Shown: in pieces, positions 54,815-62,944 of the stretch
Layout of the letters: each line of letters starts with the position of its first letter
Position numbering within the stretch: position 1 is the stretch's first letter
Source: an uncultured Pelagimonas sp.
GTDB lineage: Bacteria; Pseudomonadota; Alphaproteobacteria; Rhodobacterales; Rhodobacteraceae
NCBI GenBank assembly: GCA_947497905.1
Contig: CANMIH010000009.1
Coordinates: forward strand, 62,001 to 126,000
Reading direction: 5' to 3'
DNA length: 64,000 bases
Position numbers and translations under genes: made by a program
Notes under the pieces: model-generated
Told to the model about the DNA's origin: nothing
The model's database searches: none
What the model saw: only the letters and a program-made list of their open reading frames with translations

Positions 54815-55522
54815 ATGCTTCAACTGATTACCTTCGGCGGCAACGACCAAGAACCCAGCATGAGCCCGTTCTGCACCAAGGCGATGATTTGCCTGAATCT
54901 TGCAGGGCAGGATTGGACGCCGGATTACAACGCCGATCTGCCGAACCTGCCGCGTGGCAAACTTCCGATCCTGCGTGTTGGCGACCGCCTGATCCCGGAC
55001 AGCAACAATATTGTGCGCTGGCTGGAAGAGCAGGGCGCGGACCTATACCCCGGACTGGATCGCAAACAGCGCGCCCTGGCCTATTCGGTGATGCGGATGC
55101 TTGAGGAAAACCTGCGGCTTGGTCTGGTGCATGACCGCTGGATGGATGAGGGCAACTGGGCCGTCATCAAAGGTGTGTTCTTCGGAGGCAGTGATGAGGC
55201 CGCCGAGCCGGTTCGGGCGGCACAAAAGGCATGGCTCTGGGGACATGGCGTGGCGCGCTGTGACGAAGCGGGGCGCATGGAGTTTATGCAGCCGGATCTC
55301 GATGTGCTGACCGAGTTGCTTGAAGGTACGGATTGGCTGTTTGGTGACAGACCTTCGGCGGTGGATGCCTTTGCGGTGCCTTTGCTCAGTAGCCTTGTCA
55401 ATCTGTGGTCAGAAACCGCGCTCAGCCGGGCCATATCAGGCAACCCGGTGCTAATGGATTACGTCACGCGCGGCCGGGCCAAGTTCTACCCCTCCCTGCT
55501 GGGACTGCAAAAAGCGGCGTAA
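54815..55522 (+). CDS. Glutathione S-transferase family protein
   Basis: The 235-residue protein has the GST N-terminal thioredoxin fold with SPFCTKAMICLNLAGQDW (active-site Cys/Ser region), NLPRGKLPILRVGDRLIPDSNNIVRWLEEQ (cis-Pro and glutathione-binding segment) and a helical C-terminal domain (VDAFAVPLLSSL). It likely detoxifies electrophiles or binds peroxides. It is divergent from the WYL regulator, which probably controls it. Substrate unknown. Confidence 0.88.
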   Translation: MLQLITFGGNDQEPSMSPFCTKAMICLNLAGQDWTPDYNADLPNLPRGKLPILRVGDRLIPDSNNIVRWLEEQGADLYPGLDRKQRALAYSVMRMLEENLRLGLVHDRWMDEGNWAVIKGVFFGGSDEAAEPVRAAQKAWLWGHGVARCDEAGRMEFMQPDLDVLTELLEGTDWLFGDRPSAVDAFAVPLLSSLVNLWSETALSRAISGNPVLMDYVTRGRAKFYPSLLGLQKAA

Positions 55523-55620
55523 CTCAGGGTTTGCTAGAAAACGTTGACGAGAACACAATGACGCCCGGCCAGTTGGATCGGGCGCCATGTGGTTGTAGCG
55601 GAATTTCGGCCTGACTTACC

Positions 55621-57909
55621 TTATTTCCGTTTCCGCGTGACTTTGCGTTTGACCTTGGCGCTTTTGATTTTGGCTTTTGCGGCCTTGCGTTGTGGCGAAG
55701 GCCCGCCTTTGCCGCGCATCCGACCCCGTCCTCCTGTGGGCCGACCACGGCCACGGGAGGGCATTTTGGAATCATCCAGTTCAAGCAGTTCAAAGGCGAT
55801 GCCACCGGTCACAGGGGCGGCCTCAATCAGTTTAACTCGTGCGCGTTGACCCAGCGAGATGATCCGCCCCGTGGTAGACCCCATCAGGGTGTTGGTTTCT
55901 CGATCGTAATCGAAATACTCATTGCCCAGGGTCGAGATCGGCACCAGACCATCCGCACCGGTTTCATCCAGTTTCACAAAGATCCCGAACTTGGCGATGC
56001 CGCTGACCTTGCCGGTGAACTCCGCACCCAGACGGTCGCTCAGGAAGGCGGCGAGGTACCGATCGGTGGTGTCGCGTTCAGCCAGCATGCTGCGCCGCTC
56101 GGTGTCTGAAATTTGCTCTGCAGTGCTTTCGAGCAGTTCCAGATCCTCCTGGCTCAAGCCATCTGATCCCCATCCATGTGAGCTGATCAGGGCGCGATGC
56201 ACAATCAGGTCGGAATAACGGCGGATCGGCGAGGTGAAATGTGCATAGTTCTGCAGCGCCAGACCGAAGTGACCAAAGTTTTTCGGGCTGTAATATGCCT
56301 GTGTCATCGACCGCAGCGTGGCGAGGTTGATCAGCTCGGCCTCTTCTTTGCCCTGCGCATCGTTCAGCAGCTTGTTCAGATGCCGGGTCTGAAGCACTTG
56401 TCCCTTGGCCAGAACCAGACCGGCGCTGGTGGCGGTTTCGCGCAGGCTTTCCAGTTTTTCCAGCGGTGGCTCTTCATGCACCCGGAACAACAAAGGTGTG
56501 GCCTTGGCAATCAAGGTTTCGGCGGCGGCGACATTGGCCAGCACCATGAATTCCTCGATCAGGCGGTGTGCATCAAGGCGCTCGGTGAAATCAACACTGG
56601 TGACCTTGCCGTCTTCGCCAAGCTGAACCTTGCGTTCAGGCAGATCAAGTTCAAGCGGCTGACGACGGGCGCGTGCTTCTTTCAGCGCCTCATAGGCGGC
56701 GTAGAGCGGACGAATGACCGGATCTAGCAAGGCTTCGGTACGCTCGCTGGGCGCGCCATCCATGGCGGCCTGCACCTCCTGATAGTTCAAGGATGCAGGT
56801 GAACGCATCAACCCGCGCAGGAATTTGTGGGAGGTCTTGTTGCCTTCTGCATCCAGCACCATGCGCACAGCAATACAAGCACGCGGCACACCTTCGTGCA
56901 GCGAGCACAGATCACCCGACAGGCGGTCCGGCAACATTGGAACAACCCTGTCCGGGAAGTAAGACGAGTTGCCCCGTTTGCGGGCTTCGCGGTCAAGTTT
57001 CGATCCCGGGCGCACGTAATGGGCCACATCGGCAATGGCGACCCAGACAATGTGGCCGCCGGGGTTGCTTGGGCTATTGTCAGCCTCAACAAAAACCGCG
57101 TCATCATGGTCACGGGCGTCAAACGGGTCGATGGTGACAAGCGGCATGTCCCGCAGATCGGTACGCCCGGTCAGTCCGGCGGGTTTCATGCCGTCTGCTT
57201 CGGCCAATACCTCTGCCGGGAAATCATCAGGGATACCATGTTGGTGGATGGCAATCAGGGACACCGCCTTGGGTTCGGTTGGGTCACCCAGTCGTTGAAT
57301 GATCCGCGCCTTGGGCAGACCCATACGGCCTTTGGGGCCCGCCTGCTCGGCCTCGACAAGCTCACCATCTTTAGCGCCACCGGTAACGTCTGGCCCGACG
57401 AGCCATTCTTTGTCGTCACCTTTGTCGATGGGCATGATCCGCCCGCCTTCAGCCCCTTTGCGGAAGATACCGACGACTTTGCGTGAGGTGGTGCCGATTT
57501 TGCGGATGACCCGGGCCTCATAGGCGTGATCTTCGCCCTTCACAATCTGCAGTTTTCCCAGCACGCGGTCGCCGGCGCCAAGCGCGGGATCGCTGGGGCG
57601 GGTCACCATCAGGATCTTTGGTGTGTCGCCTGTTCCATGCCATTCCAGAGGTGCCGCAAAGAGATCCCCGTTTTCATCAGGCGCCAGTATCCGCAGGACG
57701 CTGACCGGCGGCAGTCGATCGGGATCGCGATAGGTCTTTTTGCGTTTGTGCAGATGGCCCTCGGCCTCAAGCTCTTTCAGCAGGCGTTTGAGATCAATCC
57801 GCGCAGCGCCTTTGATGCCAAAGGCTTTGGCAATGTCTCGTTTCGCGGTGAGGGTCGGGTTTGCGGTGATCCAGTCGAGGATCTGCGCTTTGGTTGGCAT
57901 GGTGCTCAT
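55621..57909 (-). CDS. rnr: Ribonuclease R
   Basis: RNase R is a 3'-5' exonuclease that degrades structured RNA. The 762-residue protein has an N-terminal HTH-like region (about 1-60), cold-shock OB domains, the RNB catalytic core with the metal-binding aspartates in IDPFDARDHDDAVF (about 270), a C-terminal S1 domain (FTGKVSGIAKFGIFVKL) and a basic K/R-rich tail. The ATG at 57909 follows AGGGGG by about 6 bp; 57900 is the alternative. It is monocistronic. Confidence 0.95.
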   Translation of the reverse strand: MSTMPTKAQILDWITANPTLTAKRDIAKAFGIKGAARIDLKRLLKELEAEGHLHKRKKTYRDPDRLPPVSVLRILAPDENGDLFAAPLEWHGTGDTPKILMVTRPSDPALGAGDRVLGKLQIVKGEDHAYEARVIRKIGTTSRKVVGIFRKGAEGGRIMPIDKGDDKEWLVGPDVTGGAKDGELVEAEQAGPKGRMGLPKARIIQRLGDPTEPKAVSLIAIHQHGIPDDFPAEVLAEADGMKPAGLTGRTDLRDMPLVTIDPFDARDHDDAVFVEADNSPSNPGGHIVWVAIADVAHYVRPGSKLDREARKRGNSSYFPDRVVPMLPDRLSGDLCSLHEGVPRACIAVRMVLDAEGNKTSHKFLRGLMRSPASLNYQEVQAAMDGAPSERTEALLDPVIRPLYAAYEALKEARARRQPLELDLPERKVQLGEDGKVTSVDFTERLDAHRLIEEFMVLANVAAAETLIAKATPLLFRVHEEPPLEKLESLRETATSAGLVLAKGQVLQTRHLNKLLNDAQGKEEAELINLATLRSMTQAYYSPKNFGHFGLALQNYAHFTSPIRRYSDLIVHRALISSHGWGSDGLSQEDLELLESTAEQISDTERRSMLAERDTTDRYLAAFLSDRLGAEFTGKVSGIAKFGIFVKLDETGADGLVPISTLGNEYFDYDRETNTLMGSTTGRIISLGQRARVKLIEAAPVTGGIAFELLELDDSKMPSRGRGRPTGGRGRMRGKGGPSPQRKAAKAKIKSAKVKRKVTRKRK

Positions 57910-57969
57910 GCCTGCCCCCTAACATGCCTGACGTGTGCCGTCATGGGGGATTTAGGGGCCAGAAGGGCG

Positions 57970-58004
57970 ATCAGAGCCGAAAAATGCGAAATTTCGGCTC
58001 TGAT
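57970..58004. terminator. Perfect 13-bp hairpin between GNAT gene and rnr
   Basis: ATCAGAGCCGAAA (57970-57982) and TTTCGGCTCTGAT (57992-58004) form a 13-bp perfect stem with a 9-base loop. No T-tract follows on either strand, so it may be a processing or rho-associated hairpin, or a structured 3' end of the GNAT transcript. Confidence 0.5.
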
Positions 58005-58010
58005 GTTGGG

Positions 58011-58427
58011 TCAGAGCGGGTGGATCATATCGCGGTGATCAATGCCCGCATCGTCATAGACCGGACCAAAAGCGGTGAAGCCGAGATTTTCGTAAAACGG
58101 GATCGCGTGGCATTGGGCACCCAGTTTGACCTGCGTAACACCGTCGACGGTGCGAAAGTGATTGACGGTAAACCGCACCAAAAGCGCGCCGAGACCCTGA
58201 CCGCGATACTCTTTCAGGACACAGATCCGGCCCACCTTACCGGTGTCGCCCTGTATCATCAGACGCGCGGTGCCAACTGGTATCTCACCGTCGCGCAGCA
58301 AAAGATGCGTGCTTTCGCAGTCTCTCCCGTCCAGCTCATCGGCCTTAGACACGCCCTGTTCTTCGATGAACACTTTGGCGCGCAGGGCAAGACAGGCCTC
58401 GATGTCCTGTGTCACTTCCACCTTCAT
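58011..58427 (-). CDS. GNAT-family N-acetyltransferase
   Basis: The 138-residue protein shows [33 protein letters not shown], the acetyl-CoA-binding RxxGxG region, and [18 protein letters not shown] at the C-terminus. It matches ElaA-like GNAT enzymes. It overlaps dapE by 4 bp (ATGA), so both are translated from one mRNA. Substrate is unknown. Confidence 0.88.
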   Translation of the reverse strand: MKVEVTQDIEACLALRAKVFIEEQGVSKADELDGRDCESTHLLLRDGEIPVGTARLMIQGDTGKVGRICVLKEYRGQGLGALLVRFTVNHFRTVDGVTQVKLGAQCHAIPFYENLGFTAFGPVYDDAGIDHRDMIHPL

Positions 58428-59578
58428 GCGAAGTAATCCTGAAGAATGCGGCTGTAGATGCCTTTCAGCTGATGGATTTGTTCAACCTCAACTCGTTCGT
58501 CCACGGCATGCATGGTTTTGCCAACCAGACCAAATTCGACAACTGGACAGTGGTTTTTGACAAAGCGGGCATCCGAGGTGCCGCCGGTGGTCGATAGCTC
58601 GGGCTGTACGCCGGTCTCGGCCAGAACGGCGCGACCAATGAGGTCCGATAGCTCTCCCGGAGGGGTGAGGAAGCTCTCGCCTGAAATCTTGATCTCAACC
58701 TGGGTTTTGGTGCCAAAAGCCTCGTCTACCTTGGCCGCTTCTGCGCGTAGCCAGTCGCTCAGCGAGGCGCCAGAGTGGTCGTCGTTGAAGCGGATGTTGA
58801 CGCAGGCCGAGGATTTGGCAGGAATCACGTTTGTTGCCGGGTTGCCGGTATCAATGTTCACCACGGCCAAGGTGGAGGCGTCGAAATGTTCGGTGCCCTG
58901 ATCAAGCTCGTGGCTGGCCAGAGTGTCCATCAGGCGGGCCATGGCCGACAGCGGGTTTTTGGCGCGATGCGGATAGGCCGAATGTCCCTGTACCCCTTCC
59001 ACCGTGAACCAAGCGGAGAGGGAGCCGCGGCGGCCGATTTTCATCATCTGACCCATATGGTCGGGGCAGGTGGGTTCGCCCACCAGACAGACCGACATGG
59101 TTTCGCCGCTTTCATCCATCCAGTCCAACAGCGCGGTGGTGCCATCCAGAGCGTCACCTTCTTCGTCACCGGTGATGGTCAGAACAACTGCACCGTCGGG
59201 CGGTGTCTGACGCACAAAATCCATTGCTGCGGCGGCAAAGGCGGCCACACCCGATTTCATATCGGTGGAGCCGCGGCCATACATAAAGCCATCTTCAATC
59301 TCGGCCCCAAACGGCGCGTGTTGCCAGTCTTCGATCGGGCCAAGCGGGACCACATCGGTATGGCCATTAAACCCAAAAGTTTTGGCGTGGTTCTTTTCAC
59401 CCCAGCGGGCGTAGAGATTGCTGATGCCGCCACGATCAACGCGGGTACAGGCAAACCCTGCACCTTCCAGCAGCTCTTGCAGCAGCACCAAGGCCCCTCC
59501 TTCTTCGGGCGTGACCGAGGGGCAGCGCACCAGCTGGGCCGTAAGATCGGCGGCGTCAATTGGGCTATGATCGGTCAT
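58424..59578 (-). CDS. dapE: Succinyl-diaminopimelate desuccinylase
   Basis: DapE removes succinate from N-succinyl-LL-diaminopimelate in the lysine and peptidoglycan precursor pathway and is a dinuclear zinc enzyme. The 384-residue protein begins [19 protein letters not shown] (ATG at 59578 behind GAGGAGAG). Metal ligands are visible in [29 protein letters not shown] and the C-terminal [16 protein letters not shown]. Length is normal. Confidence 0.95.
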   Translation of the reverse strand: MTDHSPIDAADLTAQLVRCPSVTPEEGGALVLLQELLEGAGFACTRVDRGGISNLYARWGEKNHAKTFGFNGHTDVVPLGPIEDWQHAPFGAEIEDGFMYGRGSTDMKSGVAAFAAAAMDFVRQTPPDGAVVLTITGDEEGDALDGTTALLDWMDESGETMSVCLVGEPTCPDHMGQMMKIGRRGSLSAWFTVEGVQGHSAYPHRAKNPLSAMARLMDTLASHELDQGTEHFDASTLAVVNIDTGNPATNVIPAKSSACVNIRFNDDHSGASLSDWLRAEAAKVDEAFGTKTQVEIKISGESFLTPPGELSDLIGRAVLAETGVQPELSTTGGTSDARFVKNHCPVVEFGLVGKTMHAVDERVEVEQIHQLKGIYSRILQDYFA

Positions 59579-59842
59579 GGGGCTCTCCTCTGCGCGTCTG
59601 TTGGCCAAGGGCTAACCCAGTGGCGCAGTGGGTGCAAATGTGGCGAAAATGCATCTTTGAGCGGTCAGAGCAGCGCAAGGATCGTGAATATTCGGTTAAC
59701 GCGCGCCCGGAGCTGTGCTAAGTTCAACATAATACAATAAAAACGCCGAGGCAGGCAGCAGATCTTCGCGACAAACGTAATCCAGACACAAGATCTGGGG
59801 TGAAGCTGGTGTGATGTTTCGCGGACCGAGCACGAGGCAGGC

Positions 59843-61417
59843 ATGGTCACAGCATCCGAATTGCCGATTAACACCGGCGCATCCGCTATTCAAATGGCGG
59901 AAACAATCTTTGGCGACAGCGTACAGGTGGTGTCAGCCAGTTATTCGGGCGACAGCCGCGCATCCGGTATCTATTCCGATGGATTGACCACCACGGCCGG
60001 TGTTGCTCCGTCTGACACCGGTGTGATCCTGTCGACCGGGCAGGCTCAGGCTTTTACCAATTCTTACGGGCAATCGAACTGGTACTCGAACACCACCACA
60101 AGCAACCGTGGCCCAAACAATAATTCAGAGTTCAATGCGGCCGCTGGCGCGAAAACCTATGATGCGTCTTTCATGGATGTGGATTTCATCCCGACGGGTG
60201 ATGTTCTGACCATGCAGTTTGTTTTTGCGTCAGAGGAATACCCTGAATACCAGAACTCGCTCTATCAGGATTTCGTGGGCGTGTGGGTCAACGGGGTGCA
60301 GGTTGAGGTGGAAATTGGGGATGGGGATATTGATCCGAGAAACCTCAACGACACCTCAAACGAAAACCTCTATGTCAGCAACACCAACGATCAGTATAAC
60401 ACTGAAATGGATGGCTTTACCGTCACCATGACATTGACGCTTCCGGTGAATGCCGGTCAGGTCAACTCACTGCGCATTGGTGTCGCAGATGTTCTCGACA
60501 GCCGGTATGATTCCAATCTGTTGATCGCCGGGGATTCTGTTCAGACTTCAGTGGTGGCTTTGCAGGATGTTGTGGATCTTTATTCCACCGGTTCCAAAAC
60601 TATCGATGTTCTGGCGAATGACGAGAACTCGACCGGCGGTACGCTGACGGTGACCCATATCAATGGAATCGCTGTATCCGCGGGGGATACGGTGACGCTG
60701 AAAACCGGGCAACAGATCACGCTGAACGCCGATGGCACCATGACAGTGGTGGGCGATGGTGATGAGGAATCGATCAACTATACCTACTCGGTGGCGTCGA
60801 GCACTGGGCAGACGGACACAGGTTTTGTCACGGTCAACTCGGTGCCCTGTTTTGTGGCAGGCACAATGGTTGAAACGCCAGATGGCCCGCGCCCGGTGCA
60901 TAAGCTCCAGCCCGGGGATCTGGTGACAACGCGGGATCATGGGCCACAGCCCGTGCGTTGGATTGGTCAGCGGTCGGTGCCAGCCACCGGAGACCTTGCG
61001 CCTGTCCGTATCGCAGGTGGCGCTCTGGGGGATCACGACACCATTATGGTGTCTCCGCAACACCGCGTGTTGGTGCAGGATATCATGGCGCATCTTCTGT
61101 TCGACGAACCCGAAGTCCTCGCCGCGGCCAAGCACCTTGTCAACGATCAGTCAATCCGGGTGGTTGAGGGGGGCATGGTTCAATATGTGCATATCCTTTT
61201 TGATCAGCATGAAATCATTCGTGCCAATGGTCTTTTGAGTGAGAGCTTTTTACCGGGCGCGCAGATCAATACCTTGTTTGAAACCGAAACAGTCTCTGAG
61301 ATCGTATCGATCTTTCCCGAGTTGGATCCCGAGACAGGTGATGGGTATGGGCCTGCGGCGCGGCGCATCTTGCGGGGCCATGAGGCCGCTCTTCTGACGG
61401 GGGAGGGGGCTGCATGA
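59843..61417 (+). CDS. Choice-of-anchor-type and Hint-domain surface protein
   Basis: The 524-residue protein has an N-terminal region typical of choice-of-anchor L modules (about 1-235: SGIYSDGLTTTAGVAPSDTG, VFASEEYPEYQNS, VWVNGVQVEVE). A cadherin-like Ig segment follows (about 245-330: VLANDENSTGGTLTVTHIN). A Hint domain starts at Cys336 in CFVAGTMVETPDGP and continues to about 480. No classical signal peptide is present, suggesting type I or other non-Sec export. The stop overlaps the next Hint gene by 4 bp (ATGA). Confidence 0.85.
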   Translation: MVTASELPINTGASAIQMAETIFGDSVQVVSASYSGDSRASGIYSDGLTTTAGVAPSDTGVILSTGQAQAFTNSYGQSNWYSNTTTSNRGPNNNSEFNAAAGAKTYDASFMDVDFIPTGDVLTMQFVFASEEYPEYQNSLYQDFVGVWVNGVQVEVEIGDGDIDPRNLNDTSNENLYVSNTNDQYNTEMDGFTVTMTLTLPVNAGQVNSLRIGVADVLDSRYDSNLLIAGDSVQTSVVALQDVVDLYSTGSKTIDVLANDENSTGGTLTVTHINGIAVSAGDTVTLKTGQQITLNADGTMTVVGDGDEESINYTYSVASSTGQTDTGFVTVNSVPCFVAGTMVETPDGPRPVHKLQPGDLVTTRDHGPQPVRWIGQRSVPATGDLAPVRIAGGALGDHDTIMVSPQHRVLVQDIMAHLLFDEPEVLAAAKHLVNDQSIRVVEGGMVQYVHILFDQHEIIRANGLLSESFLPGAQINTLFETETVSEIVSIFPELDPETGDGYGPAARRILRGHEAALLTGEGAA

Positions 61418-62484
61418 GTTGGATTGCGCTGTCGGGGCAAGATAAGTCATGGGTTTGTCCCAAGACCTTCCATGGCGACGCAACCCAGCGGGATCGTCTG
61501 ATGCCGCGCGGGTCGATCCTGATCGAAACGCGTCTTTCCCCAGAGGAACGCCCGCAGACACTGTTGTCGTATCAACGCCAACACCCCTGGCCTGGTGAGA
61601 TTTCGGTGCGGGCCGTCCCAGGCGGGGCGATTGTTCTGGTGATGCGTCAGGGTGAGGATGTGTTCCATACTGTCTTGCAGAATGTTCAGGACGCGCGCAC
61701 CGATGTGCTTCGTGTGACGTTCAGCTGGGACAGTGAGGCGCGCTCTGGAAAGATTTCTGTTGAGCGCCCTGAGAGCGATGACATCGTGGTGGCTGATACC
61801 CCGCCGCCGCCTCCCTTGCTTTTGGAAGATATCTATACCTTGGCCCGGCGTCCGCAATTGGTTGAGATCGACCCGGATGTGGTGTTTTTCGCAGTCTCCA
61901 GTGACATCGAACCTGTTGGGCCAATGCCCTCTCTTGTGTCTCAGGTGCCGGTTCTGACGCCTCAGGGGTATAAACAGGTCTCTGATCTGCGCTGTGGCGA
62001 CACGGTGACGACCTCGTCCGGGATTGTACCGGTGTTGCACCGCGTGTCGCGTGTTGTGCCCGCGCTGGGCTCGTTTCAACCTGTCCGACTGCGAGCGCCT
62101 TACTTTGGATTGATGCGAGATCTGGTTGTGGCCCCACATCAACGTCTGGTGATTGGTGGCTCAGAGGTCGAGTATATTTTCGGCCGCGAAGCAGTTCTTG
62201 TGCCCGCGCTCAGCCTCGTGAATGGATTTGCAGCTGTTTATGAAGAAGGCTTGCAGATGGTGCGGTACCACCAGCTGATTTTACCGGGTCATGAGCCCGT
62301 GATCGCAGCAGGCGCCGAATTGGAGAGCCTCTATATTGGGCGCCTGCGCCGCCGCAACACGCAGTTGGATCAGACCCTTCTGGCAGATGTGCCACGGAAT
62401 CTTATGCCAGAACATGCGCGTGCGGGGCTTAAAGTTTTGGGGCCGTTTGAAGCCATCACTTTGGCCGAAGCGCGTGCGGCCTGA
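61414..62484 (+). CDS. Hint-domain protein with substituted nucleophile
   Basis: The 356-residue protein has an N-terminal region of about 130 residues not recognised, a proline-rich linker (DTPPPPPLLL) and a Hint-like domain (about 173-320) aligned by VLTPQGYKQVSDLRCGD with the partner's VETPDGPRPVHKLQPGD. The position of the Hint nucleophile is Ser173 in the local alignment, not Cys. Coupled to the upstream Hint gene by the ATGA overlap. Splicing or autocleavage is uncertain; it could be a structural or regulatory paralog. Confidence 0.8.
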   Translation: MSWIALSGQDKSWVCPKTFHGDATQRDRLMPRGSILIETRLSPEERPQTLLSYQRQHPWPGEISVRAVPGGAIVLVMRQGEDVFHTVLQNVQDARTDVLRVTFSWDSEARSGKISVERPESDDIVVADTPPPPPLLLEDIYTLARRPQLVEIDPDVVFFAVSSDIEPVGPMPSLVSQVPVLTPQGYKQVSDLRCGDTVTTSSGIVPVLHRVSRVVPALGSFQPVRLRAPYFGLMRDLVVAPHQRLVIGGSEVEYIFGREAVLVPALSLVNGFAAVYEEGLQMVRYHQLILPGHEPVIAAGAELESLYIGRLRRRNTQLDQTLLADVPRNLMPEHARAGLKVLGPFEAITLAEARAA

Positions 62485-62486
62485 TT

Positions 62487-62840
62487 TCAGTGCTTGGTTT
62501 GGCCGGGTTCGTCGAAGAAAGGTGTGACCTGAGCAACAATGACGGCGTTTTCTTCCCGAGCACGTTCCATCAGCTCGGCCTCGTCGTCGTCAATCTCATG
62601 ACCCTGCGCTTCGCGCTCTTCCTTGGTGCCGTAGCCCGTGACATCCAGGGGCGCCATATCCGCCTGTTTGAGAATGGCAACGGTTTCTCGGACTGCTTCC
62701 GCCTCATCCACACCGCTGGAGTAGCACATCAGCGCTGCGCCGGTGCTGTCTTTGGGCAATCCGTCATCCGCCTTGCGGCCCACTTCGACCAACAGGGTAT
62801 AGACCTGCGTCGGTTTCTTGATTTTGCGTTTCTCGCTCAT
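62487..62840 (-). CDS. Hypothetical acidic protein, 117 residues
   Basis: I do not recognise this protein. It starts MSEKRKIKKPTQVYTLLVEVG (ATG at 62840 behind GGAAGAG; the longer frame upstream starts at 62867). It has a basic N-terminus and an acidic C-terminus (GHEIDDDEAELMERAREENA), with a helical middle. No signal peptide. The stop lies 2 bp past the stop of the convergent Hint gene. Confidence 0.65.
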   Translation of the reverse strand: MSEKRKIKKPTQVYTLLVEVGRKADDGLPKDSTGAALMCYSSGVDEAEAVRETVAILKQADMAPLDVTGYGTKEEREAQGHEIDDDEAELMERAREENAVIVAQVTPFFDEPGQTKH

Positions 62841-62944
62841 GGCTCTTCCGTGGCAGATCGGCCTCATATGAGCAAGACTGAATTACACCAATGCTTGGCA
62901 TGTAAGCTTGCAAACTGTATCGGGACGACGAAAAGGTGGGGCGC

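Noticed and set aside
55559-55586. An inverted repeat after the GST gene (CGCCCG...CGGGCG)
   Set aside because: The stem is short, the loop long and there is no T-tract, so evidence for a terminator is weak.
59733-59738. TACAAT before the first Hint gene as a promoter -10
   Set aside because: No -35 element at an acceptable distance was found.
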